Origin: an uncultured Clostridia bacterium
GTDB lineage: Bacteria; Bacillota; Clostridia; Christensenellales; Pumilibacteraceae
DNA length: 56,852 bases
Direction of reading: 5' to 3'
Assembly: GCA_947632125.1 (NCBI GenBank)
Contig: CANRNV010000002.1
Location: 1 to 56,852 of the forward strand
The stretch's first letter is position 1. Each line of letters opens with the position of its first letter. Shown piece by piece: positions 28,738-37,699 of the stretch. The position numbers and the translations under genes were made by a program. The notes beneath the pieces were generated by a model that had not been told where the DNA came from, did no database searches, and saw nothing but the letters and a program-made list of their open reading frames with translations.

Positions 28738-29268
28738 TCAAACTTTGGAATATCCGCAAAGCGTACCGCTGTACACTATCCTGCCGCCCTTTATATTGAG
28801 CATTTCGGCAGGACGAACCGCATCGGTAAGTTCACCCTTGCAGACGATATCGAACCGCTCCAAGATGTCCTTGACAAATTCGGAGCAATAAAACCTGTTT
28901 TCTCTACGCACCACGATCCCCCGTTTAGCCAAAAACAGCCCCTTGTAGTTGTATCCGTACTTTTTGCGATTGGCGTACATATCCAATATGTAATTTTTGA
29001 CCTCTTCGTACTTTGTGTCGTCGAGAGTGAGTTCTATCACGGCGATGTCGGCGCGCGGGAACCGCTTCATGGTCCCGAAATTCGGCGACTCCTTTACGAA
29101 CGTGCCGTAAAAAGGAAAGTATGCAAACTTCCGCCCGAACGAATACATGACGCTGAGGTCGTTTTCAAGCGAAAGAGCCGCGTGCGTGTATCTGTCGCCC
29201 GTAAGCAACTTTATTATCTTGGATATAAAAGTCCCCGTACGGCTTACGACTACATAAATATTCTTCAT
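28738..29268 (-). CDS. Permuted papain-like (NlpC/P60 superfamily, YiiX type) protein
   Basis: A 176-residue soluble protein. The His motif GDRYTHAALSLEN comes early (about residues 24-36) and the Cys motif NRFYCSEFVKDILERF comes late (about 125-140). This is the circularly permuted order of the YiiX/C92-like papain-fold group, whose members act on amide or ester bonds of cell-wall or lipid substrates. No signal peptide is seen, so it is probably cytosolic. It is a single gene with its own GGGGAG site; the substrate is unknown. Confidence 0.75.
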   Translation of the reverse strand: MKNIYVVVSRTGTFISKIIKLLTGDRYTHAALSLENDLSVMYSFGRKFAYFPFYGTFVKESPNFGTMKRFPRADIAVIELTLDDTKYEEVKNYILDMYANRKKYGYNYKGLFLAKRGIVVRRENRFYCSEFVKDILERFDIVCKGELTDAVRPAEMLNIKGGRIVYSGTLCGYSKV

Positions 29269-29380
29269 ATTTTCTCCCCATGTTGTCGGATGGGAAAATT
29301 ATACCATATCCATATATGGAGCAAAAGCCCGATCGGTGAAAAAGTAATGAATTATATATGTGTCGACAAATTTCGCGTTT

Positions 29381-30043
29381 TCATCGGAGCGATTTCAGTT
29401 GCTCCTTATGCGGGGGCGAAACTCTGAACGATTCGGTCGCCTTGCGTATCGCCATGTTGTGCGTAAAATCGTCGAGCCGCCCTCTTGCAAAGTACGGCAC
29501 CGCCGCCTCGTACTGCTTAGCAGCAGCCTCGGCAAAGTACCACGCCTTTGCCATAAGTACGTAATACTCGTCGCTCTTTACGCTCGCCGCAAGGTCGAGA
29601 CAGCTTTTGTCGAAGTTTTCGTCCAAAAAGTGCCTTTTGAGCATGACCAGCCCGAAGCGCACGGTGAAAGGATGGTCGGAAAGCAGCCACTTTTCGATCT
29701 CGACGATAAGTTCGCTTTTGCCGAAAAACGCCTTGGGGGAAAGTTGGTCGCACACCATCCAATTGTTTACGCAAGGCAAAAAGGCGTTTACCCGCCTCAG
29801 GCACTCGCCGTAATCCTTTATTTGCTCCAAAATAAACGCATGGATAAGATATTCTTCGAGGCAAATATGCCTATCCGACAAAAATTCCTCGCTTAAACCC
29901 TGTTTTATGATTTTCTTCGCCTCGACGCGAAGCTTGGGAGTTTTTATTCCGAGAATTTGCAAAGTGCAGCCGGGCAAAAGCTTTTGAATAAACGCCCTGT
30001 CCTTATCCGAGGCAAGAGCATAAAGTTCGCCCGTAATATCCAC
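29381..30043 (-). CDS. AlkD-like DNA alkylation repair protein
   Basis: A 220-residue all-helical protein of HEAT-like repeats. Motifs such as GIKTPKLRVEAKKIIKQ near residues 32-48, CVNNWMVCDQL, and WLLSDHPFTVRFGLVMLKRHFLD match the AlkD family of DNA glycosylases that remove bulky or positively charged N-alkyl purines. It is the last gene of the ppx-maf-mreB-like-alkD operon. The start overlaps the previous stop by 1 bp. Confidence 0.88.
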   Translation of the reverse strand: MDITGELYALASDKDRAFIQKLLPGCTLQILGIKTPKLRVEAKKIIKQGLSEEFLSDRHICLEEYLIHAFILEQIKDYGECLRRVNAFLPCVNNWMVCDQLSPKAFFGKSELIVEIEKWLLSDHPFTVRFGLVMLKRHFLDENFDKSCLDLAASVKSDEYYVLMAKAWYFAEAAAKQYEAAVPYFARGRLDDFTHNMAIRKATESFRVSPPHKEQLKSLR

Positions 30044-31050
30044 TATACCGCTCCCCCTCTTACAAGCTGATCCATAAGAACCTCGCTGCCAAGCAGCTTA
30101 CTAAGTCCCGTGATCTGCAAGTACTCGGGACGGGAATAACGGGTAACGGGAAGCCCCAATTGCTTCATGAAAAACTCGCCTATGCCGGGCATATTGCTCA
30201 CTCCGCCCGTAAGCGAAATTCCGTCCGTCATGATGTCCTTGGCGATATTCGAGGGGCAGGTCTTTATTATCGTCTTGGTAAGGTCGCATATGCGCACAAG
30301 ATAGGGCGTTATCACTTCCCTTATGTCGGATGCGTGCACGGGGACGAGTTGGGGCGCGTCGGAGGATATATCCATGCCGCTGACGTTGCAATATGCCGCG
30401 TCGTTTTCGACAAGCGTGCCCACGTCCTCTCGCAGTTTCTTTGCGGCTTCGGCATCGATCCTTATGCCGTATCTGCCCACTATATAGTCGACGACTGCCC
30501 TGTCGAAAGCCGACCCGCCTATCGCCACGCCGCAACCGTTCAAGATCCCGCCGTAAGACAGTAGCGCCATATCGGTGCGCCCGCCGCCCAAATTGACGCT
30601 CATGATCCCCTTTTGTGTGCCCACGGGGAGGTCGGCTCCTATCGCCGCAAGTATCACTCCCGGAATGAGCGTCGCCGAAACGACGCCCGCGTCGATGAGC
30701 GCGTCCTCGTACATTTCCCGTTCGGCGAGCGTAAGCCCGAGCGGAATGGCGACAAAGGCGTCCATTCTCGGCTTAAAGATGTAGTCGACGAATATCTTGT
30801 TCAAAAATTCCCTCAGCATAAGGGTGAAAACGTCGGGCTCACTGACTATTCCGTCCGTCATGGGCGAAACGACCGAAACGTTGGGCGCCTTTCCTTGCAT
30901 GGAAAGAGCCTCGTAGCCCACCGCCCTCACTTTGCGCCTGTTTTTATCGTCGAAAGCTACCAAAGTGGGCTCTCTGAGCACCAAGCCGTGCCCCTCCGCA
31001 AAAATCGAGGTGTACGTTGCGCCCGGTTTTACAGCGATCTTCAAAGCCAT
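30043..31050 (-). CDS. MreB/Mbl-like actin homologue, divergent
   Basis: A 335-residue member of the MreB actin family. Features are the VVSPMTDGIVSEPD segment, AFVAIPLGLTLAERE (MreB: ...VPsgiT..Er.), the nucleotide loop SVNLGGGRTDMALLSYGG, and SLTGGVSNMPGIGEF near the C-terminus. The N-terminal phosphate loop (ALKIAVKPGATYTSIF) lacks the usual DLGTANT, so this is a diverged paralogue. It lies between maf and alkD, whereas true mreB usually precedes mreCD. A structural or regulatory role is open. Confidence 0.8.
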   Translation of the reverse strand: MALKIAVKPGATYTSIFAEGHGLVLREPTLVAFDDKNRRKVRAVGYEALSMQGKAPNVSVVSPMTDGIVSEPDVFTLMLREFLNKIFVDYIFKPRMDAFVAIPLGLTLAEREMYEDALIDAGVVSATLIPGVILAAIGADLPVGTQKGIMSVNLGGGRTDMALLSYGGILNGCGVAIGGSAFDRAVVDYIVGRYGIRIDAEAAKKLREDVGTLVENDAAYCNVSGMDISSDAPQLVPVHASDIREVITPYLVRICDLTKTIIKTCPSNIAKDIMTDGISLTGGVSNMPGIGEFFMKQLGLPVTRYSRPEYLQITGLSKLLGSEVLMDQLVRGGAV

Positions 31051-31056
31051 AAGTTT

Positions 31057-31611
31057 TTATCTCCCGAATTGCTTGATGAGCTCCCCGACCTTTGCCACAG
31101 GCAGCCCGATGACATTGTCGAAATCGCCCTCCACTTTTGTGATAAGCTTTTTTATCGCACTGTCCTGTATTCCGTAGCCGCCCGCCTTGTCGAATGGGGC
31201 TCCGCTTAAAATGTATGCGCTTATAAGCTTTTCATCGTATTCGCCGAACGTAACGAGCGTTTCCTCCGCGTCGACGATTTCACGGTCCTCACTTACTATA
31301 CAGATGCCCGTAAGCACCTTATGCGTCCTTCCGCACAGCTTTTTGAACATCTCGTCCGCCTCGGCAATGGTGCGAGGCTTTTCCAAAATCTCGCCGTCAA
31401 GCACCACGACCGTGTCGGCTCCCAGAACCACTCCTCCGTTTTTGTCAAAGACGTCGTGCGCTTTGAGCGAGGCAAGCTTAACTACGTAAGCGCGAGGGTC
31501 GGACCTGTCGGCGACTTCTTCGACACTGCTCGGAATTACCTTAACGTGGACGGGCAAACGCCTTATCAGCTCTTTTCTTCTCGGTGAAGCCGACGCCAAA
31601 ATCAAGTTCAT
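31057..31611 (-). CDS. maf: Maf family nucleoside triphosphate pyrophosphatase
   Basis: A 184-residue house-cleaning hydrolase that cleaves non-canonical or m5 nucleotides such as dTTP/UTP. It opens LILASASPRRKELI and has VLGADTVVVLDGEILEKP and DKAGGYGIQD, all standard Maf motifs. Its ATG overlaps the ppx stop as ATGA. It is a frequent neighbour of mreB genes, as here. Confidence 0.93.
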   Translation of the reverse strand: MNLILASASPRRKELIRRLPVHVKVIPSSVEEVADRSDPRAYVVKLASLKAHDVFDKNGGVVLGADTVVVLDGEILEKPRTIAEADEMFKKLCGRTHKVLTGICIVSEDREIVDAEETLVTFGEYDEKLISAYILSGAPFDKAGGYGIQDSAIKKLITKVEGDFDNVIGLPVAKVGELIKQFGR

Positions 31612-33122
31612 AGTATCTCCAAATTCTTGCGATATGCCCTTGCAAAGTCGGACGACACTTTAAGCGCATTCTTTATTTCGAGGGAACAATCTCCCTCCAC
31701 CTCGGTTTTCATTATGACGCTGTCGCCGAGCACATCGCAACTTACCGACTTGACCGCGCCCGACATCGAGCGATCGAAGCTTTCGGCAATGCGCAAGATG
31801 ACGCTGAGTTTAAGCACGGCGACAAGGTCCTCTTCCTTTAATATGTCCTTGTACTTTGTCCATTCGCTCATGTTGAAGTCGTCGCCGCGATGTCCCTGCG
31901 CGATAAATGCCGCCAAAATGATGTCGCGATGGCTGATGCCGTACAAGTTGGAGTTTAGTATAAAGTAAAAGGTGTGCTTGTTGTGTTGATAGTATTTGAG
32001 CCTCATGCCCGTGTCGTGCATGAGTGCGGCAATACGCAACGCCTTTACGTATTGACGGGGCAACTTATGTAAAACCCTAAGTTGCTTGAAAAGCTGAATG
32101 GACAGGTTGCATACGTGCTCGGCGTGCGGAATGTTGATTTCGCAATAGTTCATCATGGTGTATATGGAGTGACCCAGCACGTCGGAAATGGACTTTTCGA
32201 GCGTGGAGGGAACGGCGTGGGCAAACATGATGCCCTCGCGCAGTCCCGCACCCGAAATGATCATTTCTTTCATGCCCGTGTACTCGCAAAACGCCGTTAT
32301 GCCGGCAAGCGCGGCGGGGAATATGTCCGCCCTGTCGCTGCTTATTCCCTTTATCTTGTTTCGCTTTTCGGGGGCGAGCGTCTTTACCATGTCGTAAACA
32401 TTGCCGTACTCTTCGCCCGAAATATGATAGTTATGCACCATATCGAAAGGATAGCGTTTTACCCGCCTGCATATCTTGGCAAGATTTCTAAACGAGCCGC
32501 CCACTCCCACGAGTTGATAGTCGGGCTCTATTTCTTTGAGCCACGGCACCTGCGAAAGCTGATCGACCACGTAATATTCGATTAGATTAATCTGCTGTTC
32601 GGGCGTGTGATTTTGGCTGTCGAAAAGGTCGTTGAGCGTCAGCGCGCCGAAAGGCATGCACACCCTGTTGACTATGGTGCGGCGGTTGTACTGTATGATC
32701 TGCATACTGCTGCCGTCGATGTCGACTATTACGCCCTTGGGCACATCGAGCGAATTGATGACGCCCCTGTATATGTGCATGGCTTCCTCTTCTTCGCTTA
32801 ATATCTTAAACTTAAAGCCGCAAACGGCGTTGATCTCTTCGATGAAGCTTTTTTGATTTTTTGCTCTGCGGAGCGAATTTGCCGCCACCGCATACACCTT
32901 ATCCACATTATAGCTGTCGCAAAGTTTGCGAAACATCTTAAGCGTTTTTACGGCTTGCGCTACCTTGGACGGCTTTAAGAACCCGTCCTTTTCCATATCC
33001 TGACCGAGCCGTACCGTTTCTTTCAACTCGTCGAACACGACAAAATAGCCGCCCGGCATGATATTTGCAAGCACCAATCTTACGGAATTACTACCAAGGT
33101 CTATGACCGCAATTTTTTCCAT
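31608..33122 (-). CDS. ppx: Ppx/GppA phosphatase, full-length form with HD-like domain
   Basis: A 504-residue exopolyphosphatase/guanosine pentaphosphatase-type protein. N-terminal ASKHA domain: IAVIDLGSNSVRLVLA, VIVDIDGSSMQIIQ, LVGVGGSFRNLAK. From about residue 310 a helical HD-like domain follows (HAEHVCNLSIQLFKQL, RIAALMHDTGMRL, FIAQGHRGDD). ATG 33122 has GAGGT; a further upstream ATG lacks one. It leads the operon ppx-maf-mreB-like-alkD. A shorter paralogue lies at 11083-11880. Confidence 0.9.
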   Translation of the reverse strand: MEKIAVIDLGSNSVRLVLANIMPGGYFVVFDELKETVRLGQDMEKDGFLKPSKVAQAVKTLKMFRKLCDSYNVDKVYAVAANSLRRAKNQKSFIEEINAVCGFKFKILSEEEEAMHIYRGVINSLDVPKGVIVDIDGSSMQIIQYNRRTIVNRVCMPFGALTLNDLFDSQNHTPEQQINLIEYYVVDQLSQVPWLKEIEPDYQLVGVGGSFRNLAKICRRVKRYPFDMVHNYHISGEEYGNVYDMVKTLAPEKRNKIKGISSDRADIFPAALAGITAFCEYTGMKEMIISGAGLREGIMFAHAVPSTLEKSISDVLGHSIYTMMNYCEINIPHAEHVCNLSIQLFKQLRVLHKLPRQYVKALRIAALMHDTGMRLKYYQHNKHTFYFILNSNLYGISHRDIILAAFIAQGHRGDDFNMSEWTKYKDILKEEDLVAVLKLSVILRIAESFDRSMSGAVKSVSCDVLGDSVIMKTEVEGDCSLEIKNALKVSSDFARAYRKNLEIL

Positions 33123-33172
33123 TGTTACCTCACAATCATTCATTCCGATATTACCCTATTATCGGCTTATAC

Positions 33173-33201
33173 ATTATATCATAAATTAATATTTTTGTAA
33201 A
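33173..33201 (-). promoter_or_regulatory. Promoter of the ppx-maf operon
   Basis: TTTACA (33201-33196), 17-bp spacer and TATAAT (33178-33173) on the minus strand. Confidence 0.7.
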
Positions 33202-33283
33202 TATGTTTTATAAAAATTTTCGATATAATACCTAAAATTTTTTACAAATTTGCGTGTTTTTATACTTGAAGGGCATAATATCA

Positions 33284-33313
33284 TTTACATTTTTATTGAA
33301 AATGTGGTATAAT
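33284..33313 (+). promoter_or_regulatory. Promoter of the surface propeller gene
   Basis: TTTACA (33284-33289), 18-bp spacer and TATAAT (33308-33313). The rest of this divergent gap is AT-rich with no gene. Confidence 0.7.
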
Positions 33314-33354
33314 CGTTTGTAATGAAGCTTTGATTTTACAGCGGAGGGTAATAT

Positions 33355-35760
33355 ATGAAAAAATTTTTTGTATGCGCATTGGTGGCGACGCTCGTTGCTT
33401 TGGCGTCCGTCCCCCTCTGCTTTGCGGAAGAAGCATCCGTCCTTACCGCTTCGGTGCTTAACCGCAACGATAAAGTGCTTTATCACGTCTTTGACGAGCC
33501 GAGCGACATCGAATATGCGGATGGCAAGCTTTATATAGGCGAAAACGGCAAATACGCGGTCTACGACGGCAGCGCCGTTACGCCGAGCGAACTTTCCGCC
33601 TCTTCCGTCGCATATATAAGCGGCGGTTTTGCCACGCTGAGCGGTAACAAGCTAAGCTACAACGGCAAGACCGCAGAGGGCGAATTTTCGCTCATCTCGG
33701 GATACGAAAACGTTTTGTATGCCGCTTTCGGCAAGACGATAAGCAAGTTCACTCTTACCGACGGCGACCTCGTCTTGACGCAAACGATCGACGCCGATTA
33801 CGACGTCCGCATGATCGCGGCGACCGAAAACGGATGTATGTACACCGTCCTATCGAGGACGGGCTATACGATGGTCTATGTCGACGAAATCGAACTTGCC
33901 CATCTTGACGACACAGTGCTCGACATCGCATATCTAAGCGGCAAGTATTACGTTCTTACGTCGAGCGACATAATAATGTACACCTCGGACCACGCCGGTC
34001 CCGCCGTTACACAGCCCGCCGCGCGAGGCTCGGTTGCGATGTGCGCGGGCGACGGAATATACCTGCTGTGCAAGACGGGTACGATCGTACGCTACTCGGT
34101 GGATCTAAGCAACTCCACCCCCATCGTCGCTTCGAGCGGCGAGATCGATTGGTTTTACACGACGCCCGTCAATGTGGACACGAAGCTCGGCAGCATTTTC
34201 GTCACCGACAAGAGCCTCGGGACGAGTTCGGGCTACGGGCGCGTCGCGATGATCTCGGGCGAGAAAATCGAATATTTAAGCGAACTCGTCGCCCCCATGG
34301 CGGCGACCGCCGACAACAGCGGCAGGCTGTATGTGGCTCATAGCGGCAACAGGATCTCGGTTTATCACGACGGACTGCTTACCGACGAGCTCACCGCACC
34401 CATAGCTTCGCCCGACGGCATAGTCGACATCGAGGTGGACTACGACGGGAATTTGTATTGCCTTACAAGCAAGCACGAGGTCATCAACATGGCGGGAACG
34501 GTGCTGAGGCAAAACGTCAACGCCATGAAGTTTTCGTCCGCCATGCACTACATGACCGACGAGTACATAGACGACAACCCCGTCAAGGCGACCGACTTCG
34601 CCGTCGACGCCACGGGCAACATCTTTGCCGTAAAGGGCAACGTCGTCACGGCAATAGTGGACGGAAAGACGAGCGAATACACGATAGAAAACGCCGTCAA
34701 CCTCAAATCGATAGCCATAAGCAAGGTCGAAACAAGCTATATTTCGTACGGCGACCTCATCATGGTAGACGAGGCGAATATGTGCGTACTCACTATCGAC
34801 GGAAGCAAAGTGGGAAGCGCGAACGTCAAGCACCTCTATTCCCCGCCTCAGCTAAGCGGCGACCCCAACTCGCAAAGAACGGGGCTTGTGGGGACGACCA
34901 AAGGGTCGATACTTTTCACTCTGCCCATCGAGGGCGAGATCGCCTACGAAGCCAAGCCGGGCGAAAACATCATTCTGCTTAGAGAGGGCTCTGCGCCCGA
35001 CCCGTTTGTCTATTGCGCCGTCGATACTACCGATGGCGACGGAAAGACAAAGCTTGTCACGGGCTATGCGTACAAAAGCACAATAGACATATTGGATTAT
35101 CACGCGCCCAAGTTTACCGAGGCGAAAATCAATGCCAACAACACCCCCGTTTACAAGTATCCGTCCATCAATTCGCCCGTTTTAAGCGAATACTCCAATA
35201 ACACCCTTATCACGATTTTGCCCTTCGCGGCAAATACCCCCGAGCAAATCGAGGCGGACGCGCTCTATTCCGACGTGTGGTACAGCGACGCTTACGGCAA
35301 CAAGTGGTACCGAATTGCCTACGGCAAAAACGAGGGTTTTGTTATCGCCGCCCAAGCCGACACGAACATCTTCTCGAACGAGATCGAGATGCCCCAACCC
35401 AACGCCACGATTACCGGAACCGCCGCGCTCTATCGCTACGATGAGGAGAGCAATTCCTACGTCGAACTCACCGGGCTGGGCGTACTCGAAAAGGACACGC
35501 GAGTGCGGGTCGAAGTCCCCTACGGCGCGTCCAACGACTATACCAAGGTCGTGTTCTATCGCGAAGAACTCGGTGTGATCAATGCCGATTGCTACGTCGA
35601 AACAAAATACATTGAGTTCGACGGAGTGGACATCGTCAAAATAGTCGCGATCTGCGTCATTGTGCTCGCCGTGATAATCCTTATCATCGTCATCATTCGA
35701 AGAATACGGCTGCGCCGCCTCAATCGCTCGCGCTCGCCCGAATACGACAACAGGTCGTAA
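33355..35760 (+). CDS. Large membrane-anchored surface protein with beta-propeller
   Basis: 801 residues. A Sec signal (about 1-25, ...VPLCFAEE) leads a beta-rich outer region. Residues about 40-530 carry recurring short strands (ADGKLYIGENGKYAVYDG, DNSGRLYVAHSGNRISVYHD, YDGNLYCLTSKHEVI, ATGNIFAVKGNVVTAIVD) like blades of a propeller. Residues about 590-745 look like two SH3-like domains (NTPVYKYPSINSPVL; WYRIAYGKNEGFV). One membrane helix (about 757-780) and an Arg-rich cytosolic tail close it. No enzyme motif is seen. A role in envelope binding or sensing is inferred. It has a GGAGGGT site and its own promoter and terminator. Confidence 0.75.
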   Translation: MKKFFVCALVATLVALASVPLCFAEEASVLTASVLNRNDKVLYHVFDEPSDIEYADGKLYIGENGKYAVYDGSAVTPSELSASSVAYISGGFATLSGNKLSYNGKTAEGEFSLISGYENVLYAAFGKTISKFTLTDGDLVLTQTIDADYDVRMIAATENGCMYTVLSRTGYTMVYVDEIELAHLDDTVLDIAYLSGKYYVLTSSDIIMYTSDHAGPAVTQPAARGSVAMCAGDGIYLLCKTGTIVRYSVDLSNSTPIVASSGEIDWFYTTPVNVDTKLGSIFVTDKSLGTSSGYGRVAMISGEKIEYLSELVAPMAATADNSGRLYVAHSGNRISVYHDGLLTDELTAPIASPDGIVDIEVDYDGNLYCLTSKHEVINMAGTVLRQNVNAMKFSSAMHYMTDEYIDDNPVKATDFAVDATGNIFAVKGNVVTAIVDGKTSEYTIENAVNLKSIAISKVETSYISYGDLIMVDEANMCVLTIDGSKVGSANVKHLYSPPQLSGDPNSQRTGLVGTTKGSILFTLPIEGEIAYEAKPGENIILLREGSAPDPFVYCAVDTTDGDGKTKLVTGYAYKSTIDILDYHAPKFTEAKINANNTPVYKYPSINSPVLSEYSNNTLITILPFAANTPEQIEADALYSDVWYSDAYGNKWYRIAYGKNEGFVIAAQADTNIFSNEIEMPQPNATITGTAALYRYDEESNSYVELTGLGVLEKDTRVRVEVPYGASNDYTKVVFYREELGVINADCYVETKYIEFDGVDIVKIVAICVIVLAVIILIIVIIRRIRLRRLNRSRSPEYDNRS

Positions 35761-35811
35761 ACGGAATACGGCAACAGGTCGAACAATACAACACAACAAG
35801 TCGTAAAAACG
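35741..35811 (+). repeat. Tandem repeat that spans the stop codon of the propeller gene
   Basis: Degenerate units begin at 35741, 35765 and 35785, each AATACRRCAACA(G)GTCG-like. The first encodes the last residues EYDNRS and the stop; the next two are noncoding copies of that same stretch. Confidence 0.65.
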
Positions 35812-35836
35812 CTCTTTATATCACCGTAAAAAGTAT

Positions 35837-35878
35837 AAGCGCAAAGAATTTTTCTTTCCTTGCGCTTTATTTTTTTGT
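35837..35878 (+). terminator. Terminator of the propeller gene
   Basis: Stem AAGCGCAA/TTGCGCTT extended by partial AAGAA/TTTC pairing, followed by TATTTTTTT. Confidence 0.8.
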
Positions 35879-35900
35879 TTGTTATACTTAACGGGAAAAT

Positions 35901-36005
35901 CGCCCTATCGAGCAAATATCCGATCAATTACCATATCAAACCCTATCGACCGCCTCGAGCAATTCCCTTATCGAACCATATTGAGCAATTACCCTATCGA
36001 CCGCC
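35901..36005. repeat. Degenerate 24-33 bp repeats downstream of argS
   Basis: Four imperfect copies of GAGCAATTNCCNTATCGA-like sequence (starting near 35909, 35921, 35955 and 35981), interleaved with CCTATCGACCGCC. No gene seen. Confidence 0.5.
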
Positions 36006-36010
36006 CTATC

Positions 36011-37687
36011 TCACATTTTTTCGGGAGCGCGGAGCAAAATGAGTTCCATGCCGCTGCGGAGCGTATTTTTGACCGCTTCGGTAAGCATCAAGCGGGCATT
36101 CATTGCGCTAAGGTCGTCGCTTATAATTCGATGCCCGATGTAGAACTTGTTAAATTCCTGCGCAAGATCGATAAGGTACCTCGACAAAATGCTCGGCTCG
36201 TACCTCTCGGCAGCCGCTTTTACCGTGTCGTCGAAAGTGTTCAGCCTGCGGATGAGCGCGAAAGATTCGTCGTCGACGAGCTCGCCGTAATTTACCTTTC
36301 CGCTTGCCCTCGCCTTAGCCAAGATCGAGCAACATCGCGCGTGCGTATATTGCAGATACGGTCCCGTTTCTCCGTCGAAGTTGAGCGCCTTGTCCAGCGA
36401 GAACACGATGTCCTTTATCCTGCTGCCCGACAAAGCCCCGAACACGACGGCTCCCACACCTATGTCCTCGGCGGTCTTGTCGGCGTCTTTAAGGTCGGGG
36501 TTCTTTTCGGCGATGATCTCCTTGGTCTTTTCGACCGCCTTATCGATGACGTCGGCAAGTTTTACAACGTTGCCGCTTCGCGTGCTGAGCGAGCCGGCTC
36601 CCTCGATGCTCACCATGCCGAAAGGCACGTGCACGCAGTCGCTCGCCCACTTATAGCCCATAAGTTCGAGCACCTTAAACACCTGATTAAAGTGCAGGTT
36701 TTGCTGGTACGCCACGACGTAAAGGTTCTTTTTGAAGTCGTAATGCTTCTTGCGATAAATGGCGCACGCAAGATCCCTCGTCGCATAGAGCGACGCTCCG
36801 TCCGACTTTAAGATAAGGCAAGGCGGCATTCCGTACTCGTCGAGGGGAACGACCATTGCTCCGTCCGACTTTACAAGCAGGTTCTTTTGTTTGAGTTCCT
36901 CGACGACGGGGGCAAGCTTGTCGTTGTAAAAGCTCTCTCCGTCGTAGCTGTCGAACTTTATGCCCAACCTGTCGTAGACCTTGCCCACCTCTTTGAGCGT
37001 GATCTCCTTGAACTTTTCGAAGATCGAGAGGGCAACGCTGTCGCCGTCCTCTATCTTTTTGAACCACATCCTTGCCTCGTCGTTGAGGCTCTCGTCCTTT
37101 TCCGCCTCTTTGTGGAAGCGAACGTACAGCTCCAATAGGCTGTCCATTGTCGGCTCGCCCTCGCCCCACTTAAAGTAGGCGGTGATAAGCTTGCCGAACT
37201 GCGTTCCGTAGTCGCCGAGGTGGTTGATGCCCACCGCGTTATACCCAAGGAACTTGAAGATCCGATACAGCGAGCCGCCTATGACCGTGGTGGACAAGTG
37301 TCCGATGTGGAAAGGCTTGGCGATGTTGACCGACGAATAGTCGATACATATCGTTTCGCCGTTACTCGGCATGGGTGCGAATTTTTCGCCTCGACCGAGC
37401 GTAAATTCAAGCACGCTGCGGCTGAGCGCCTCCCTGTCGAAGAAGATGTTAAGATAGCCGTTTACGCTCTCCGCCTTCAAAATAAAGCTCGGCAAATCGG
37501 TCATTCTGCTTTTGAACCCGTCCGCTATCGCGACCGGCGAGGCATGCAGAGCCTTGGCAAGCTTGAAGCAGGGCATACAAACGTCGCCGTTTTTTATGTC
37601 CTGCGAATAGCCGACGAGCCCGCTTATGTCAGCCTCGGGCGGGCACTTCGACCCGATATACTTTTCGGTTTCCTGTAAAAAATCCAT
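36011..37687 (-). CDS. argS: Arginyl-tRNA synthetase
   Basis: Class I synthetase of 558 residues. It shows an N-terminal Add-1 domain, then the IDYSSVNIAKPFHIGHLSTT segment with the HIGH box. GINHLGDYGTQFGKLI and YVVAYQQNLHFNQVFKVLELMG follow, as does the C-terminal helical anticodon domain (TGPYLQYTHARCCSIL, ending LILLRAPEKM). A KMSKS loop is not seen as such; FGMVSIEGAGSLSTRSGNVV takes its place, as in many ArgRS. It starts 12 bp after ychF. Confidence 0.95.
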   Translation of the reverse strand: MDFLQETEKYIGSKCPPEADISGLVGYSQDIKNGDVCMPCFKLAKALHASPVAIADGFKSRMTDLPSFILKAESVNGYLNIFFDREALSRSVLEFTLGRGEKFAPMPSNGETICIDYSSVNIAKPFHIGHLSTTVIGGSLYRIFKFLGYNAVGINHLGDYGTQFGKLITAYFKWGEGEPTMDSLLELYVRFHKEAEKDESLNDEARMWFKKIEDGDSVALSIFEKFKEITLKEVGKVYDRLGIKFDSYDGESFYNDKLAPVVEELKQKNLLVKSDGAMVVPLDEYGMPPCLILKSDGASLYATRDLACAIYRKKHYDFKKNLYVVAYQQNLHFNQVFKVLELMGYKWASDCVHVPFGMVSIEGAGSLSTRSGNVVKLADVIDKAVEKTKEIIAEKNPDLKDADKTAEDIGVGAVVFGALSGSRIKDIVFSLDKALNFDGETGPYLQYTHARCCSILAKARASGKVNYGELVDDESFALIRRLNTFDDTVKAAAERYEPSILSRYLIDLAQEFNKFYIGHRIISDDLSAMNARLMLTEAVKNTLRSGMELILLRAPEKM

Positions 37688-37699
37688 ATCTCTCCCAAT

